Positions 31,235 through 39,011 of a stretch of DNA of 64,000 bases are shown here, piece by piece. The stretch lies in NCBI RefSeq assembly GCF_000422585.1, contig NZ_AUGI01000032.1, positions 62,001 through 126,000 of the forward strand, in the 5' to 3' direction. The DNA comes from Hugenholtzia roseola DSM 9546 (lineage in GTDB: Bacteria; Bacteroidota; Bacteroidia; Cytophagales; Bernardetiaceae). Below the pieces are notes generated by a model that did no database searches, was not told the origin of the DNA, and worked only from the letters and a program-made list of their open reading frames with translations. The position numbers and the translations under genes were made by a program. The first letter of the stretch is position 1. Every line of letters begins with the position of its first letter.

Positions 31235-32428
31235 ATGACCAAAATAAGCCAAACGCTGTGGTTATTTATTGCCTTAGCCACTACTTTCTGTTTTGAGGCG
31301 GCAGCGCAGATGGGCAACGTAACCAAAGCCGAGCAATTTACCGCACAAGGCAAGTTGGACAAAGCCTTAGATATGATTCAGGCTGCCACTACACACGAAA
31401 AAAGCAAAGACAACCCCAAAACTTGGTATGTCCGCGCCGAACTCATGATTTCTATCTTAGCCGACGATAGTACCGCTATGGGAAAGTTGGTAGATAACCC
31501 CACCCAAGAGGCTCTTAATTCCATGAAAAAAGTGGAAGAGTTGGAAAAAGCCGAAGGCAAGGATAAGTACACCGTCATGCTCGATAATAGTATTCCGGGG
31601 CTTACCATTAGCCCACGCGAAAGGCTCAAAAATACCCTCATCAATAAAGGCGTGACGGCGTACAATGGTGAAGATATGCCAAAAGCTGCCGAAGCCTTAG
31701 CGCAAGCTGCCGACTTGTTCCCACAAGACACCCTTTGCGTACTCTATGCCGCCTATTTTGCCGAAAGCGCAGATAAGCCCAAAGAAGCCGCCGAGTATTA
31801 CTACAAACTCACCAAAATAGAGGAGTATCCCAACCCCAAAGATGCCTACATCAAGACGATTCAGATGCGTCAGGAAGCTAAATTAGATGAAGGACAGACC
31901 CTTGCCGTAGTCAGAGAAGCTATGCAAAAGTATCCAAAAGAGCTTTTCTTTATTACCTATCTTATCAATCAAAATATGAAAGAAGGCAAGATAGAGGAAT
32001 CTATTTCTCTTTTGGAAGAAGCCGTAGCGGTAGAGCCAGATATTAGCTTCTTGGTCAATTTGGGCGTACTTTACACCGAAAATAAACAACAAGATAAAGC
32101 CCTCGCCACTTTCAAAAAAGCCGTAGAAGTAGACCCTAAAAACTTTGAAGCAAATTATAGCTTGGGTGCTTACTACTACACACAGGGGCAAAATATATAT
32201 GCCAACCTAACAGACGCGCAGTATAAAGATGCCAACAACCCCCAAGTAAAAGAGATGATAGCGTTCTTTAATCAATCTCTCCCCTACATGGAAAAGGCTT
32301 TTGAGTCGCGCAATGACGATTTGCAGACCGTAGGCGCATTAGCAACGCTTTACAAAGAATTGAAGCAAGACGACAAAGCCAAAAAAATGCAGGCTCGCTT
32401 CAAAATCCTTTCAGAAGCAACAGAATAA
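31235..32428 (+). CDS. Exported TPR protein
   Basis: The 397-residue protein starts with a signal peptide (LWLFIALATTFCFEAAAQ) and consists of TPR-like units, for example AEQFTAQGKLDKALDMIQAA, ALAQAADLFPQDTLCVLYAA, ISLLEEAVAVEPDISFLVNL, and DKALATFKKAVEVDPKNFEA with NYSLGAYYYTQG. The last unit is SLPYMEKAFESRNDDL followed by LATLYKELKQDDKA. This is a periplasmic scaffold-like protein of a kind common in Bacteroidota; its partner is unknown. It is convergent with the OmpA-propeller gene, and its terminator lies inside that gene's 3' coding end. Confidence 0.83.
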   Translation: MTKISQTLWLFIALATTFCFEAAAQMGNVTKAEQFTAQGKLDKALDMIQAATTHEKSKDNPKTWYVRAELMISILADDSTAMGKLVDNPTQEALNSMKKVEELEKAEGKDKYTVMLDNSIPGLTISPRERLKNTLINKGVTAYNGEDMPKAAEALAQAADLFPQDTLCVLYAAYFAESADKPKEAAEYYYKLTKIEEYPNPKDAYIKTIQMRQEAKLDEGQTLAVVREAMQKYPKELFFITYLINQNMKEGKIEESISLLEEAVAVEPDISFLVNLGVLYTENKQQDKALATFKKAVEVDPKNFEANYSLGAYYYTQGQNIYANLTDAQYKDANNPQVKEMIAFFNQSLPYMEKAFESRNDDLQTVGALATLYKELKQDDKAKKMQARFKILSEATE

Positions 32429-32458
32429 GGCGCGTCATATAGGCTTTGTTCTCTCCTT

Positions 32459-33988
32459 TTATTTTCCAAAAAGCAACCGCAGTTCTACACGGCGGTTGCT
32501 TTTTTTAGGGTCTGATTCGCCCTTTTTTTCAATAGGTCTATTGCCGCCAAAACCCTGCACGCGCAAGCGCGAAGCAGAGATGCCCTTTTGCACCAAAAAA
32601 TCGGCTACTGCTTGCGCACGTGCCTGCGAAAGTTTTAGATTGAGGGCTGCATTGCCTATTGGCTCGGTATGCCCCTCAATTTGCAAAACAAGCGAAGGAT
32701 TTTTTTCTAAAATAGAAAGCAGCGTAGGCAAAAAAGAAGCTAATTTTTCTTGGTATTCTGCCTGCAAAGTGGCTTTTTGAAGTTCGAAAGCTATGGGCAG
32801 CGGCAGGGTCTGGTTGTGCCAATTTTGGGTCAGAGTCGGATTTTTTTTCGCTTCTTGGGTTAGGTCTTCCCAACTAAAAGTGGTCTTTTCGCGATTAGGA
32901 TTGGTTATTTTTTCAGCGACAAGCGAATTTTCTTGACTTATCTCTATCGGATTTTGTAGGTAGATAAAAAGCCCACGCCCTTCCGTTCCTACCCAAATAT
33001 TATCTTGGCTATCAGCCCAAATACAGAGTCCTGATTTGCTTTCAAAGCCCTGCTCGAAGCTGTAAAATTGAAAGGCGATTTTTTCTTTCGTCTTTGTGTT
33101 TTTTGGGTATAAATTGCTGATTCTAAGGATTTTATCGGCGACGCTAAAAATTTCACCCTTTTGGTTGATTGCCAAAGTGCGCAGCCCCTGTGTTTCCCAA
33201 GGCGCGGGCAGTTCTATTTTTTGGGTAGGCTTCCCAAAGGCTTTCAAGATTTGTTTGGCGTTAGAACTTTTTAAGCGAAATTCGAAAAGGGCTGCCCTGC
33301 TTTTTTTATCAAATCCCATCATAAAAATAGAGCGTTCGCCTGCTTCCGTTTGGTAAGTCTGAAAAACTTGCGCCTGCAAGACGGACTTGACTGCCTGCCA
33401 CTTTTGTTTTTTTTCGTCTTCGAGTTGGATAAAAACCCCATTAGATGTCGCCAAAAGCAATCCTTCTGCAAAGGGAAGTAGGTCGTATAAAGTGGCTTGT
33501 GATAGCTTGGGGAGGCTTTTTTGCGTCCATTTCTGATTTTGATAGTGATATAATTCATTCGCTTGGGTCAGAAGCCAAAGGTCTTGCTCTTGCCCTGCCA
33601 CGAGCTTTTTGGGTACTACTTTGAGGGCAGGAAGGGGGCTAATCTGGCTTGTTTGTGCCTCAATTTTGAAAATTTGTTGAGAATAGGTAGCTAAAAAAAT
33701 TTCGCCTGCTGGGGTAGTACAAAGGGTAGAAATTGCCTCTTGGGGTAGAAAATGCTGCATCTGGGGCGTACCTTCCGCATCGAGTGCCTTAATTTTAAAA
33801 AGTCCTTTTTCCGTTCCTACCCAAAAGGCAGGTTCGGGCGTTTCGCCAAAAGCGGAGATGGGCAATTTGAGCAAGCCCAAATCTACGGGTAGCCAATATC
33901 TTTTCGGGTCTTCTTCTTGGGCGGCAGCAATAGATATGGGCATGAAAAAACATAGAAATACAGTCCAAAAAATATAAGTGCTTTTCAT
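32459..33988 (-). CDS. Exported beta-propeller protein with C-terminal OmpA domain
   Basis: The 509-residue protein has a signal peptide (FWTVFLCFFMPISIAAAQ). Repeated propeller blades of the two-component-regulator type follow over about residues 30-350 (GTEKGLFKIKALD, LLATSNGVFIQLED, DNIWVGTEGRGLFIYL). An OmpA-like peptidoglycan-binding domain closes the protein (about 395-509) with LVLQIEGHTEPIGNAALNLK, LSQARAQAVADFL and RVQGFGGNRPI. Such propellers usually belong to hybrid sensor kinases. Here the propeller is joined to a cell-wall anchor instead, so a periplasmic sensing or scaffold role is inferred. The last codons double as the terminator of the convergent TPR gene. Confidence 0.85.
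   Translation of the reverse strand: MKSTYIFWTVFLCFFMPISIAAAQEEDPKRYWLPVDLGLLKLPISAFGETPEPAFWVGTEKGLFKIKALDAEGTPQMQHFLPQEAISTLCTTPAGEIFLATYSQQIFKIEAQTSQISPLPALKVVPKKLVAGQEQDLWLLTQANELYHYQNQKWTQKSLPKLSQATLYDLLPFAEGLLLATSNGVFIQLEDEKKQKWQAVKSVLQAQVFQTYQTEAGERSIFMMGFDKKSRAALFEFRLKSSNAKQILKAFGKPTQKIELPAPWETQGLRTLAINQKGEIFSVADKILRISNLYPKNTKTKEKIAFQFYSFEQGFESKSGLCIWADSQDNIWVGTEGRGLFIYLQNPIEISQENSLVAEKITNPNREKTTFSWEDLTQEAKKNPTLTQNWHNQTLPLPIAFELQKATLQAEYQEKLASFLPTLLSILEKNPSLVLQIEGHTEPIGNAALNLKLSQARAQAVADFLVQKGISASRLRVQGFGGNRPIEKKGESDPKKSNRRVELRLLFGK
32468..32507 (+). terminator. Terminator of the exported TPR gene, lying in the convergent OmpA gene
   Basis: AAAAAGCAACCGC (32468-32480) and GCGGTTGCTTTTTT (32492-32505) form a strong stem with an 11-nt loop and a T-run on the plus strand, 40 bp after the TPR stop codon. 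The same bases encode the final 15 or so residues of the OmpA-propeller protein. Confidence 0.82.
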
Positions 33989-34058
33989 GTTATCTCTAAA
34001 TTTTAGAAGTGAGAAAAATAGCCTACCCTGCTTTTATTTGCTTGTTACAAAAGCCTAT

Positions 34059-34751
34059 TTAATCCCCCTTTTCCCACTTTTTCCATAAGTCGGGGCGGCG
34101 CAATTTGGTTCTTTCTACGGCACGTTCCCAACGCCAATCGGTGATTTTTGCCTCATCGCCTGAAAGTAGGACGGCAGGTACTTCAAGCCCTTCCCAGTCA
34201 GGGGGGCGCGTATAGACAGGGGGCGCAAGCAAGTGGTCTTGAAAGGAATCTGTTAGGGCGGAGGTTTCGTCATTCAAAACCTGCGGTATGAGGCGAATTA
34301 TCGCATCTGCAACTAAGACGGCAGGAATTTCTCCCCCTGAAAGTACAAAGTCGCCAATGGAAAGTTCTAAGGTAATCAATTTTTCTCTAATGCGCTCATC
34401 TATGCCTTTGTAATGTCCGCAAAGAATGATAATATTTTGCAGCATAGAAAGGCGATTGGCTGTGCCTTGCTCGAAGGTTTTGCCGTCGGGGGTCATGTAG
34501 ATGACCTCGTCATAGTTGCGCTCGGCTTGCAGGCTGCGAATACAAGCGGCAATGGGTTGTATGGTCATGACCATGCCTGCGCCACCGCCGTATGCGTAAT
34601 CATCTACGCGCCTATGTTTATCGTCGCTGTATTCTCTCAAATCGTGCAAATGCACTTCTACTACGCCTTTTTCTTGGGCGCGTTTCAAGATAGAGTGTTC
34701 GAAAAAACTTTCCATCAGTTTGGGAACACAAGAGAGAATATCTATTCGCAT
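34059..34751 (-). CDS. trmD: tRNA (guanine37-N1)-methyltransferase
   Basis: The 230-residue protein has the TrmD signatures: RIDILSCVPKLMESFFEHSI at the start, YAYGGGAGMVM, LCGHYKGIDERI and the knotted SAM site LSIGDFVLSGGEIPA, then a C-terminal domain with LLAPPVYTRP and LLSGDEAKITDWR. It methylates G37 of tRNAs reading CCN, CUN and CGG codons and so guards the reading frame. In many bacteria trmD lies with rpsP, rimM and rplS. None of these is adjacent here. Confidence 0.96.
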   Translation of the reverse strand: MRIDILSCVPKLMESFFEHSILKRAQEKGVVEVHLHDLREYSDDKHRRVDDYAYGGGAGMVMTIQPIAACIRSLQAERNYDEVIYMTPDGKTFEQGTANRLSMLQNIIILCGHYKGIDERIREKLITLELSIGDFVLSGGEIPAVLVADAIIRLIPQVLNDETSALTDSFQDHLLAPPVYTRPPDWEGLEVPAVLLSGDEAKITDWRWERAVERTKLRRPDLWKKWEKGD

Positions 34752-34820
34752 GGTTTTAAAGGGCGTTTTTTAATGGGAAGACCACAGAATTTGTAGCCTG
34801 CCTTATCCGAAATTAGATTC

Positions 34821-34853
34821 AAACCCTAAGCGTATTCAAGACACTTAGGGTTT
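34821..34853 (-). terminator. Hairpin after the DUF3127 gene
   Basis: AAACCCTAAG pairs with CTTAGGGTTT around a 13-nt loop. It stands between the DUF3127 stop codon and the trmD start on the minus strand. There is no T-run, so it may be a weak or factor-dependent terminator or a processing site. Its stem resembles the gdhA terminator stem (CCCTAAGCG). Confidence 0.5.
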
Positions 34854-34879
34854 GACACAAAACTATAAAACAAAAAGGT

Positions 34880-35266
34880 TTAGAAGGGCAAATCGTCGTC
34901 GGGAATGTCGTTGAAGGGGGGCGGTTCGGGCAGGCTCGATACCTGATTAAATTCGTCAGAGGTATCGGTATTGCTTTGGTGGAGATGCTCGATGGTGCGT
35001 GCTTGTAGCGAATTGAACCATTTGGGTTCGTCTTGTTGAGTTTTCTGCCACTTTTTCCCTTTTACCCAGCAACTTACACGCACTTCATCGCCTTCTTTAA
35101 ACTTATCTAATCGGTCGCAATCGGTGTTGGTAAATTGTATCAAAAGTTCCTGTGCATAGTTGCCATCGGGGACACGCAACACAAATTCACGCAATTGGAA
35201 TTTATCAGAAACGACACGCAGGGCGTAGATTTTTTCTATCGTTCCTTCGGTTTCGAATGAGGGCAT
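34880..35266 (-). CDS. DUF3127 protein with SSB-like acidic C-terminal tip
   Basis: The 128-residue protein matches the DUF3127 pattern: GTIEKIYALRVVSDKFQLRE, FVLRVPDGNYAQELLIQFTN and GDEVRVSCWVKGKKW form an OB-fold-like core (residues 5-85). A proline-rich flexible linker follows, and the end is DIPDDDLPF. This tip is the same kind of acidic D-D-x-P-F end through which single-stranded DNA-binding protein recruits its partners. The combination suggests an accessory ssDNA-binding or SSB-mimic protein, an inference from fold and tail. It lies 90 bp after pheS in the same direction. Confidence 0.85.
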   Translation of the reverse strand: MPSFETEGTIEKIYALRVVSDKFQLREFVLRVPDGNYAQELLIQFTNTDCDRLDKFKEGDEVRVSCWVKGKKWQKTQQDEPKWFNSLQARTIEHLHQSNTDTSDEFNQVSSLPEPPPFNDIPDDDLPF

Positions 35267-35356
35267 AATGAAAGATAATATTTGAGTGAGAGTTGAAGTT
35301 TTGGTCTGAATTTACCTTTTTGGGGCAAAGATAGTCCTCTATTTTTGAGAGCCGTT

Positions 35357-36376
35357 TTAAAATTGCTTTAAAAAGCGCATATCGTTTTCGAAATAAAGGC
35401 GCAAATCTTTGATGGTGTAGCGCATCATCGTAATACGCTCGATACCCATGCCAAAGGCGAAGCCCGAATAAACTTCGGGGTCTATGCCACAATTTCGCAA
35501 GACGTTGGGGTGTACCATACCGCAGCCCAAGACTTCGAGCCAACCTGTATATTTACAGACATTGCAGCCCTTTTGGTTGCAAATATTACAACTGACATCT
35601 ACTTCGGCACTGGGTTCGGTAAAGGGAAAATAAGAGGGGCGCAGGCGAATTTTGGTCTGTGTGCCAAAAAACTCTTTGGCAAAGTAGAGAAGGGTCTCTT
35701 TTAAGTCGGCAAAACTGACGTTTTTATCTATATAAAGCCCTTCTATTTGATGAAACATACAATGCGCACGCGCCGAAATGGTTTCATTCCGAAAGACACG
35801 CCCCACAGAAAGGGTACGAATGGGCGGCTTTTGGCTTTCCATCACGCGGATTTGTACTGACGAGGTATGGGTGCGCAATAGCATATCGGGGTCTTTTTCC
35901 ACAAAAAAAGTGTCCTGCATGTCGCGGGCAGGGTGATTGGGTGCGAAGTTAAGAGCCGAGAAATTGTGCCAATCGGTTTCAATTTCTGCCCCTTCGGAGA
36001 GGTTGAAGCCAATTCTTTGGAAGATGCGAATTATCTCATCTTTGGTTTGGGTAAGGGGGTGCAAAGAGCCTTTCATACCCAAATCGGCAGGCAAACTAAC
36101 ATCAATGGCAGCACCTGCTTGGGCTTCCGCTTGGGCTTCGATTTTTTCCTTATGGAGGCGAAACTTATCTTCGGCGGCTTGCTTGACGGCATTGAGAATT
36201 TGCCCAAATTCTTTCTTATCTTCTTTGGGAACGTTTTTAAATTGCTCGAAGAGCAGCGAAAGTTTGCCGTTTTTGCTGATATAAGCCAAACGGAAGGCTT
36301 CTAAATCGGCTGCCCCCGCTACTGCATACGCCGCAACTTCGGCTTGCAAACTAAGGGCTTCATCTTTAAGAGTCAT
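35357..36376 (-). CDS. pheS: Phenylalanyl-tRNA synthetase alpha subunit
   Basis: The ATG at 36376 (MTLKDEALSL) is the start; an upstream TTG adds two residues (339 residues). The N-terminal coiled coil (residues 1-85) is followed by the class II core: GSLHPLTQTKDEIIRIFQRI, EIETDWHNFSALNFAPNHPA, motif 2 with RVFRNETISARAHCMFHQIE, the CNICNQKGCNVCKYTGW segment (residues 268-284), and motif 3 GFAFGMGIERITMMRY. It charges tRNA-Phe together with PheT, whose gene is not in the window. The four-cysteine CxxC-type cluster near residue 270 is found in a subset of bacterial PheS and may bind zinc. Confidence 0.96.
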   Translation of the reverse strand: MTLKDEALSLQAEVAAYAVAGAADLEAFRLAYISKNGKLSLLFEQFKNVPKEDKKEFGQILNAVKQAAEDKFRLHKEKIEAQAEAQAGAAIDVSLPADLGMKGSLHPLTQTKDEIIRIFQRIGFNLSEGAEIETDWHNFSALNFAPNHPARDMQDTFFVEKDPDMLLRTHTSSVQIRVMESQKPPIRTLSVGRVFRNETISARAHCMFHQIEGLYIDKNVSFADLKETLLYFAKEFFGTQTKIRLRPSYFPFTEPSAEVDVSCNICNQKGCNVCKYTGWLEVLGCGMVHPNVLRNCGIDPEVYSGFAFGMGIERITMMRYTIKDLRLYFENDMRFLKQF

Positions 36377-36833
36377 GGACAAAGTGGTATGCAGATGAAA
36401 AGGTAAATGTCAAGGGCAAAAATAAGATTTTTAGCCCATATAAGCAGCAGCTTTTGAAAAAAAAGAAAAAACGCGCCCCGAAGTAGGGAAAAGGCATTGC
36501 CTTTTTCGCCGTAAGATAGAAATAAAAAAAGGGCTTTCAGAGCTAAAAATAGAGTTCTGTCCAAATTTTATTTTGCCCAAAATTCGATACCACAAGGCTT
36601 TTTATAGAACTTGATAGCCTTAGAAAAAAGGCTGCCCCAAAGTTTGTTGGGATTGTTTGTATCTTTGCACCATTCCCAACCTTTACAAAATGTATGGGCT
36701 TGGTAGAAGCCAAAGGCAGAGTTAGCTTTTTTTAAGATTTGCAGGTATAGAAAAAAAAGCGCATTTTTAACCCTCATTTCTACCCTCTCATTTCTATACT
36801 TCTTGTTCTTCTACTCCAAATCATAGCGTTTTT
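36377..36833. promoter_or_regulatory. Divergent intergenic region with -7 element inside an inverted repeat
   Basis: No credible gene lies in these 457 bp. A palindrome around AAGGCATTGCCTT lies at 36489-36505. At 36646-36680 an inverted repeat GTTGGGA-N21-TCCCAAC encloses TATCTTTG (36660-36667), a full -7 motif for the plus strand. It is about 165 bp before the DoxX gene. The -33 box is not at the expected place. Confidence 0.45.
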
Positions 36834-37994
36834 ATGAAAATTGTAAATTATTTTATATATGCCCTCGTTGGAATTGTGTTTGTTGTTTCTGGTCTAATTA
36901 AAACCAACGACCCGATTGGCACAGCCATCAAGATGGAAGAGTATTTCGAAGTCTTTGCCACCGACCTCGACGCGCCCCTTCAAAGCACCGACAACCCCAG
37001 TACGGCAGTGGCACATTCGGCAGGACACGATTTTTTTATGGCATTGAAAGAGAAAGCCCTGCCTATCGCGATTTTTTTCGTCATCTTAGAAGTGGTTTTG
37101 GGCGTGATGCTTCTCGCAAATTTTGGGCGCAAACTAACCGCTTGGCTGCTTTTGGGGCTGATAATCTTTTTTACTTTCCTGACCTTTTATTCAGCCTATT
37201 TCAATAAAGTAACCGATTGCGGCTGCTTCGGTGATGCTATCAAACTCACTCCTTGGCAATCTTTTGGGAAAGATGTCGTCTTATTGGTGCTGGTTTCTAT
37301 TTTGCTTTTTCAGAAAAAAATCGAAAACACGTTTTCCGCCCTTAGCGCAGGGATAGTGGTTTTGAGTTTGATAGGGTCGAGCTTTTTGGCTTGGTATGCA
37401 CTCGAAAATTTGCCACCGATAGATTTTCGCGCCTATAAAGTAGGCAATAATATCCCCGAATTGCGCAAGCCGCAGGCGCAGCCCATTTATGAGTACGTCA
37501 TGGAAAAAGACGGACAGGAGTACCGCTTTTCTGAATACAATATGGAAGAAGGCTATAAATTCAAAGAGATGATAACTTTGAACCAAGACCAAGTAAAGCC
37601 TAAAATAGAGGATTTCGCTGTTTGGAACGACGAAAATACCTATACCGATTCGGCTTTGGTAGGGGAAAAACTCTTTGTCATTGTGCAGAAACCACAAGAA
37701 GTAGGGGCTTTGCACCAAAAAGCATTAGAAAATATCCGCGCCCTAATCAAGGAAATACAAGCCAAACGCCCACAGACCCAAGTTTGGGCATTGACCTCTG
37801 CCGCAGGTGCAGACTATGTCGCTTTTGACGAAGTGGCACAGCTACAAATTCCTTTTTTCTATGCGGACGCAACCGTTTTGAAGACCATCATGCGTTCTAA
37901 TATTGGCATCTGGACGCTCAAAGAAGGAACGGTTACGGGCAAATGGCACTACAACAATGTGCCAAATACAGACGAGGTAGTGGCTCTTTTTTAG
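36834..37994 (+). CDS. BT_3928-type DoxX/MauE-like membrane protein
   Basis: The 386-residue protein starts with a DoxX-type helix (VNYFIYALVGIVFVVSGLIK) followed by KTNDPIGTAIKMEEYFEVF. Three more membrane helices follow, with the conserved VTDCGCFGDAIKLTPWQSFGKD between them. That Cys-Gly-Cys-Phe-Gly element is typical of MauE/DoxX-like proteins linked to thiol redox work. After residue 200 comes a soluble extracytoplasmic domain ending in a thioredoxin-like segment (LFVIVQKPQEVG, FFYADATVLKTIMRSNIGIW), without a CxxC. This matches the BT_3928 family of Bacteroidota. The reaction is unknown; a role in envelope redox chemistry is inferred. Confidence 0.82.
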   Translation: MKIVNYFIYALVGIVFVVSGLIKTNDPIGTAIKMEEYFEVFATDLDAPLQSTDNPSTAVAHSAGHDFFMALKEKALPIAIFFVILEVVLGVMLLANFGRKLTAWLLLGLIIFFTFLTFYSAYFNKVTDCGCFGDAIKLTPWQSFGKDVVLLVLVSILLFQKKIENTFSALSAGIVVLSLIGSSFLAWYALENLPPIDFRAYKVGNNIPELRKPQAQPIYEYVMEKDGQEYRFSEYNMEEGYKFKEMITLNQDQVKPKIEDFAVWNDENTYTDSALVGEKLFVIVQKPQEVGALHQKALENIRALIKEIQAKRPQTQVWALTSAAGADYVAFDEVAQLQIPFFYADATVLKTIMRSNIGIWTLKEGTVTGKWHYNNVPNTDEVVALF

Positions 37995-38067
37995 TGCCTA
38001 TTTCTAAATCTTTGCAGCACCAAATAAAATTTGGCTCTTTCTTTTTTGTACAATTTTCCCACAGTTC

Positions 38068-38088
38068 GGACAAGGCACTGCCTTGTCC
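38068..38088. repeat. Perfect 21-bp palindrome between DoxX and HIRAN genes
   Basis: Arms GGACAAGGCA and TGCCTTGTCC flank a single C. Its core AAGGCACTGCCTT recurs at 26831 and, as AAGGCATTGCCTT, at 36491, with a shorter form at 62801. No T-run follows, so it is not a standard terminator. Confidence 0.7.
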
Positions 38089-38152
38089 TTACAAGGGGTA
38101 AGAAAAGTCCAGCCTTTTTCAAATCCATTTTATTACCCTAACATTTTCTACT

Positions 38153-38641
38153 ATGACTTTCGGATTTTTAATTTTTTTTATACTTATTGTAGGTGTAATA
38201 GGCTTGATGCTTTTGCTTTTCTTGCTTTTTTCGCAAAATAAAACACGCCAAAAAGAGCAGGAGCGATACAAACTCTATTTAGACCAATTCGACCCTGCCA
38301 AAAATACCAAAGCCCTCAAACCGATTCAAACCAAAGTCATGGGCGTGCGCTATGCCAACCCCGACGGTTCGGAGAGGCAGAAAATTATTGCCAAGTGCAA
38401 AAAAGGCGATAAATTGCTCTTGCTGCCCGACCCTTTGAATCGATACGACAAAGACGCTATCAAAATCACGACCCTACGCGACGAAATTATCGGCTATTTA
38501 GATGCCGACCTTGCCTTAGAAGTTAGGCGAAGGCTCGAAGAAGGGCTATTGGTAAAGGCGAGCATCTGCCAAATCTATAAAAATAAGGAGGGACTTTTGC
38601 AGGTAGAGGTAGAATTGGTAAAATATAGCAAAAAGGCATAG
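38153..38641 (+). CDS. Membrane-anchored HIRAN-domain protein
   Basis: The 162-residue protein begins with a single hydrophobic segment (FLIFFILIVGVIGLMLLLFL, residues 4-23) followed by a basic stretch. The rest is a HIRAN domain: TKVMGVRYANPDGSERQKII, KGDKLLLLPDPLNRYDKDAI and TLRDEIIGYLDADLALEVRR. HIRAN modules are OB-like folds best known from DNA helicases and nucleases, where they bind single-stranded DNA 3' ends. Here the domain stands alone behind a membrane anchor, an odd setting. Gene neighbours give no hint. Confidence 0.82.
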   Translation: MTFGFLIFFILIVGVIGLMLLLFLLFSQNKTRQKEQERYKLYLDQFDPAKNTKALKPIQTKVMGVRYANPDGSERQKIIAKCKKGDKLLLLPDPLNRYDKDAIKITTLRDEIIGYLDADLALEVRRRLEEGLLVKASICQIYKNKEGLLQVEVELVKYSKKA

Positions 38642-38905
38642 AAAACCTTGTTGCATTTTTTTTATTGTGCTATCACAAAAATAAGCACTAAGCATAAAAA
38701 GCGTATATTTGCACCAAATTTGAGACGCTCATTCAAAGCCCAAACCGAAAGGCGCACGCCTATCTTTCGGAAAAGCCTTTTCAGAAAAAGAACCCCGTTT
38801 ATTCACAATCATCGAGGCGAGATTTGTATTTTTCTTGGCGAAAGGCGCGAGAAATACAGATAATTGCCTTATCTTGAAGGCAGATAAAATCAAAGAGGCT
38901 TCTTT
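38642..38905. other. Non-coding stretch before the gdhA promoter
   Basis: This part of the 370-bp gap between the HIRAN gene and gdhA shows one -7-like TATATTTG at 38704-38711 without a -33 box. A small open frame across it has no family features. Nothing else is recognised. Confidence 0.4.
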
Positions 38906-38937
38906 TTTGTGGATATGCCCGCAATTTTGTAACTTTA
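38906..38937 (+). promoter_or_regulatory. Promoter for glutamate dehydrogenase
   Basis: TTTG at 38906-38909 is followed after 20 bp by TAACTTTA at 38930-38937, seven of eight matches to the -7 consensus with correct spacing. The start codon is 74 bp further on. Confidence 0.55.
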
Positions 38938-39011
38938 TCTGGTCAGAATTTTTCAAATTCATTCTACTTCCTAACCCAGTCAAACCTTAGAACCACAAAC
39001 ACACATTTTGT

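Noticed and set aside
38648-38863. 71-residue open frame before gdhA
   Set aside because: It is strongly basic with no domain, and it overlaps the stretch leading to the gdhA promoter.
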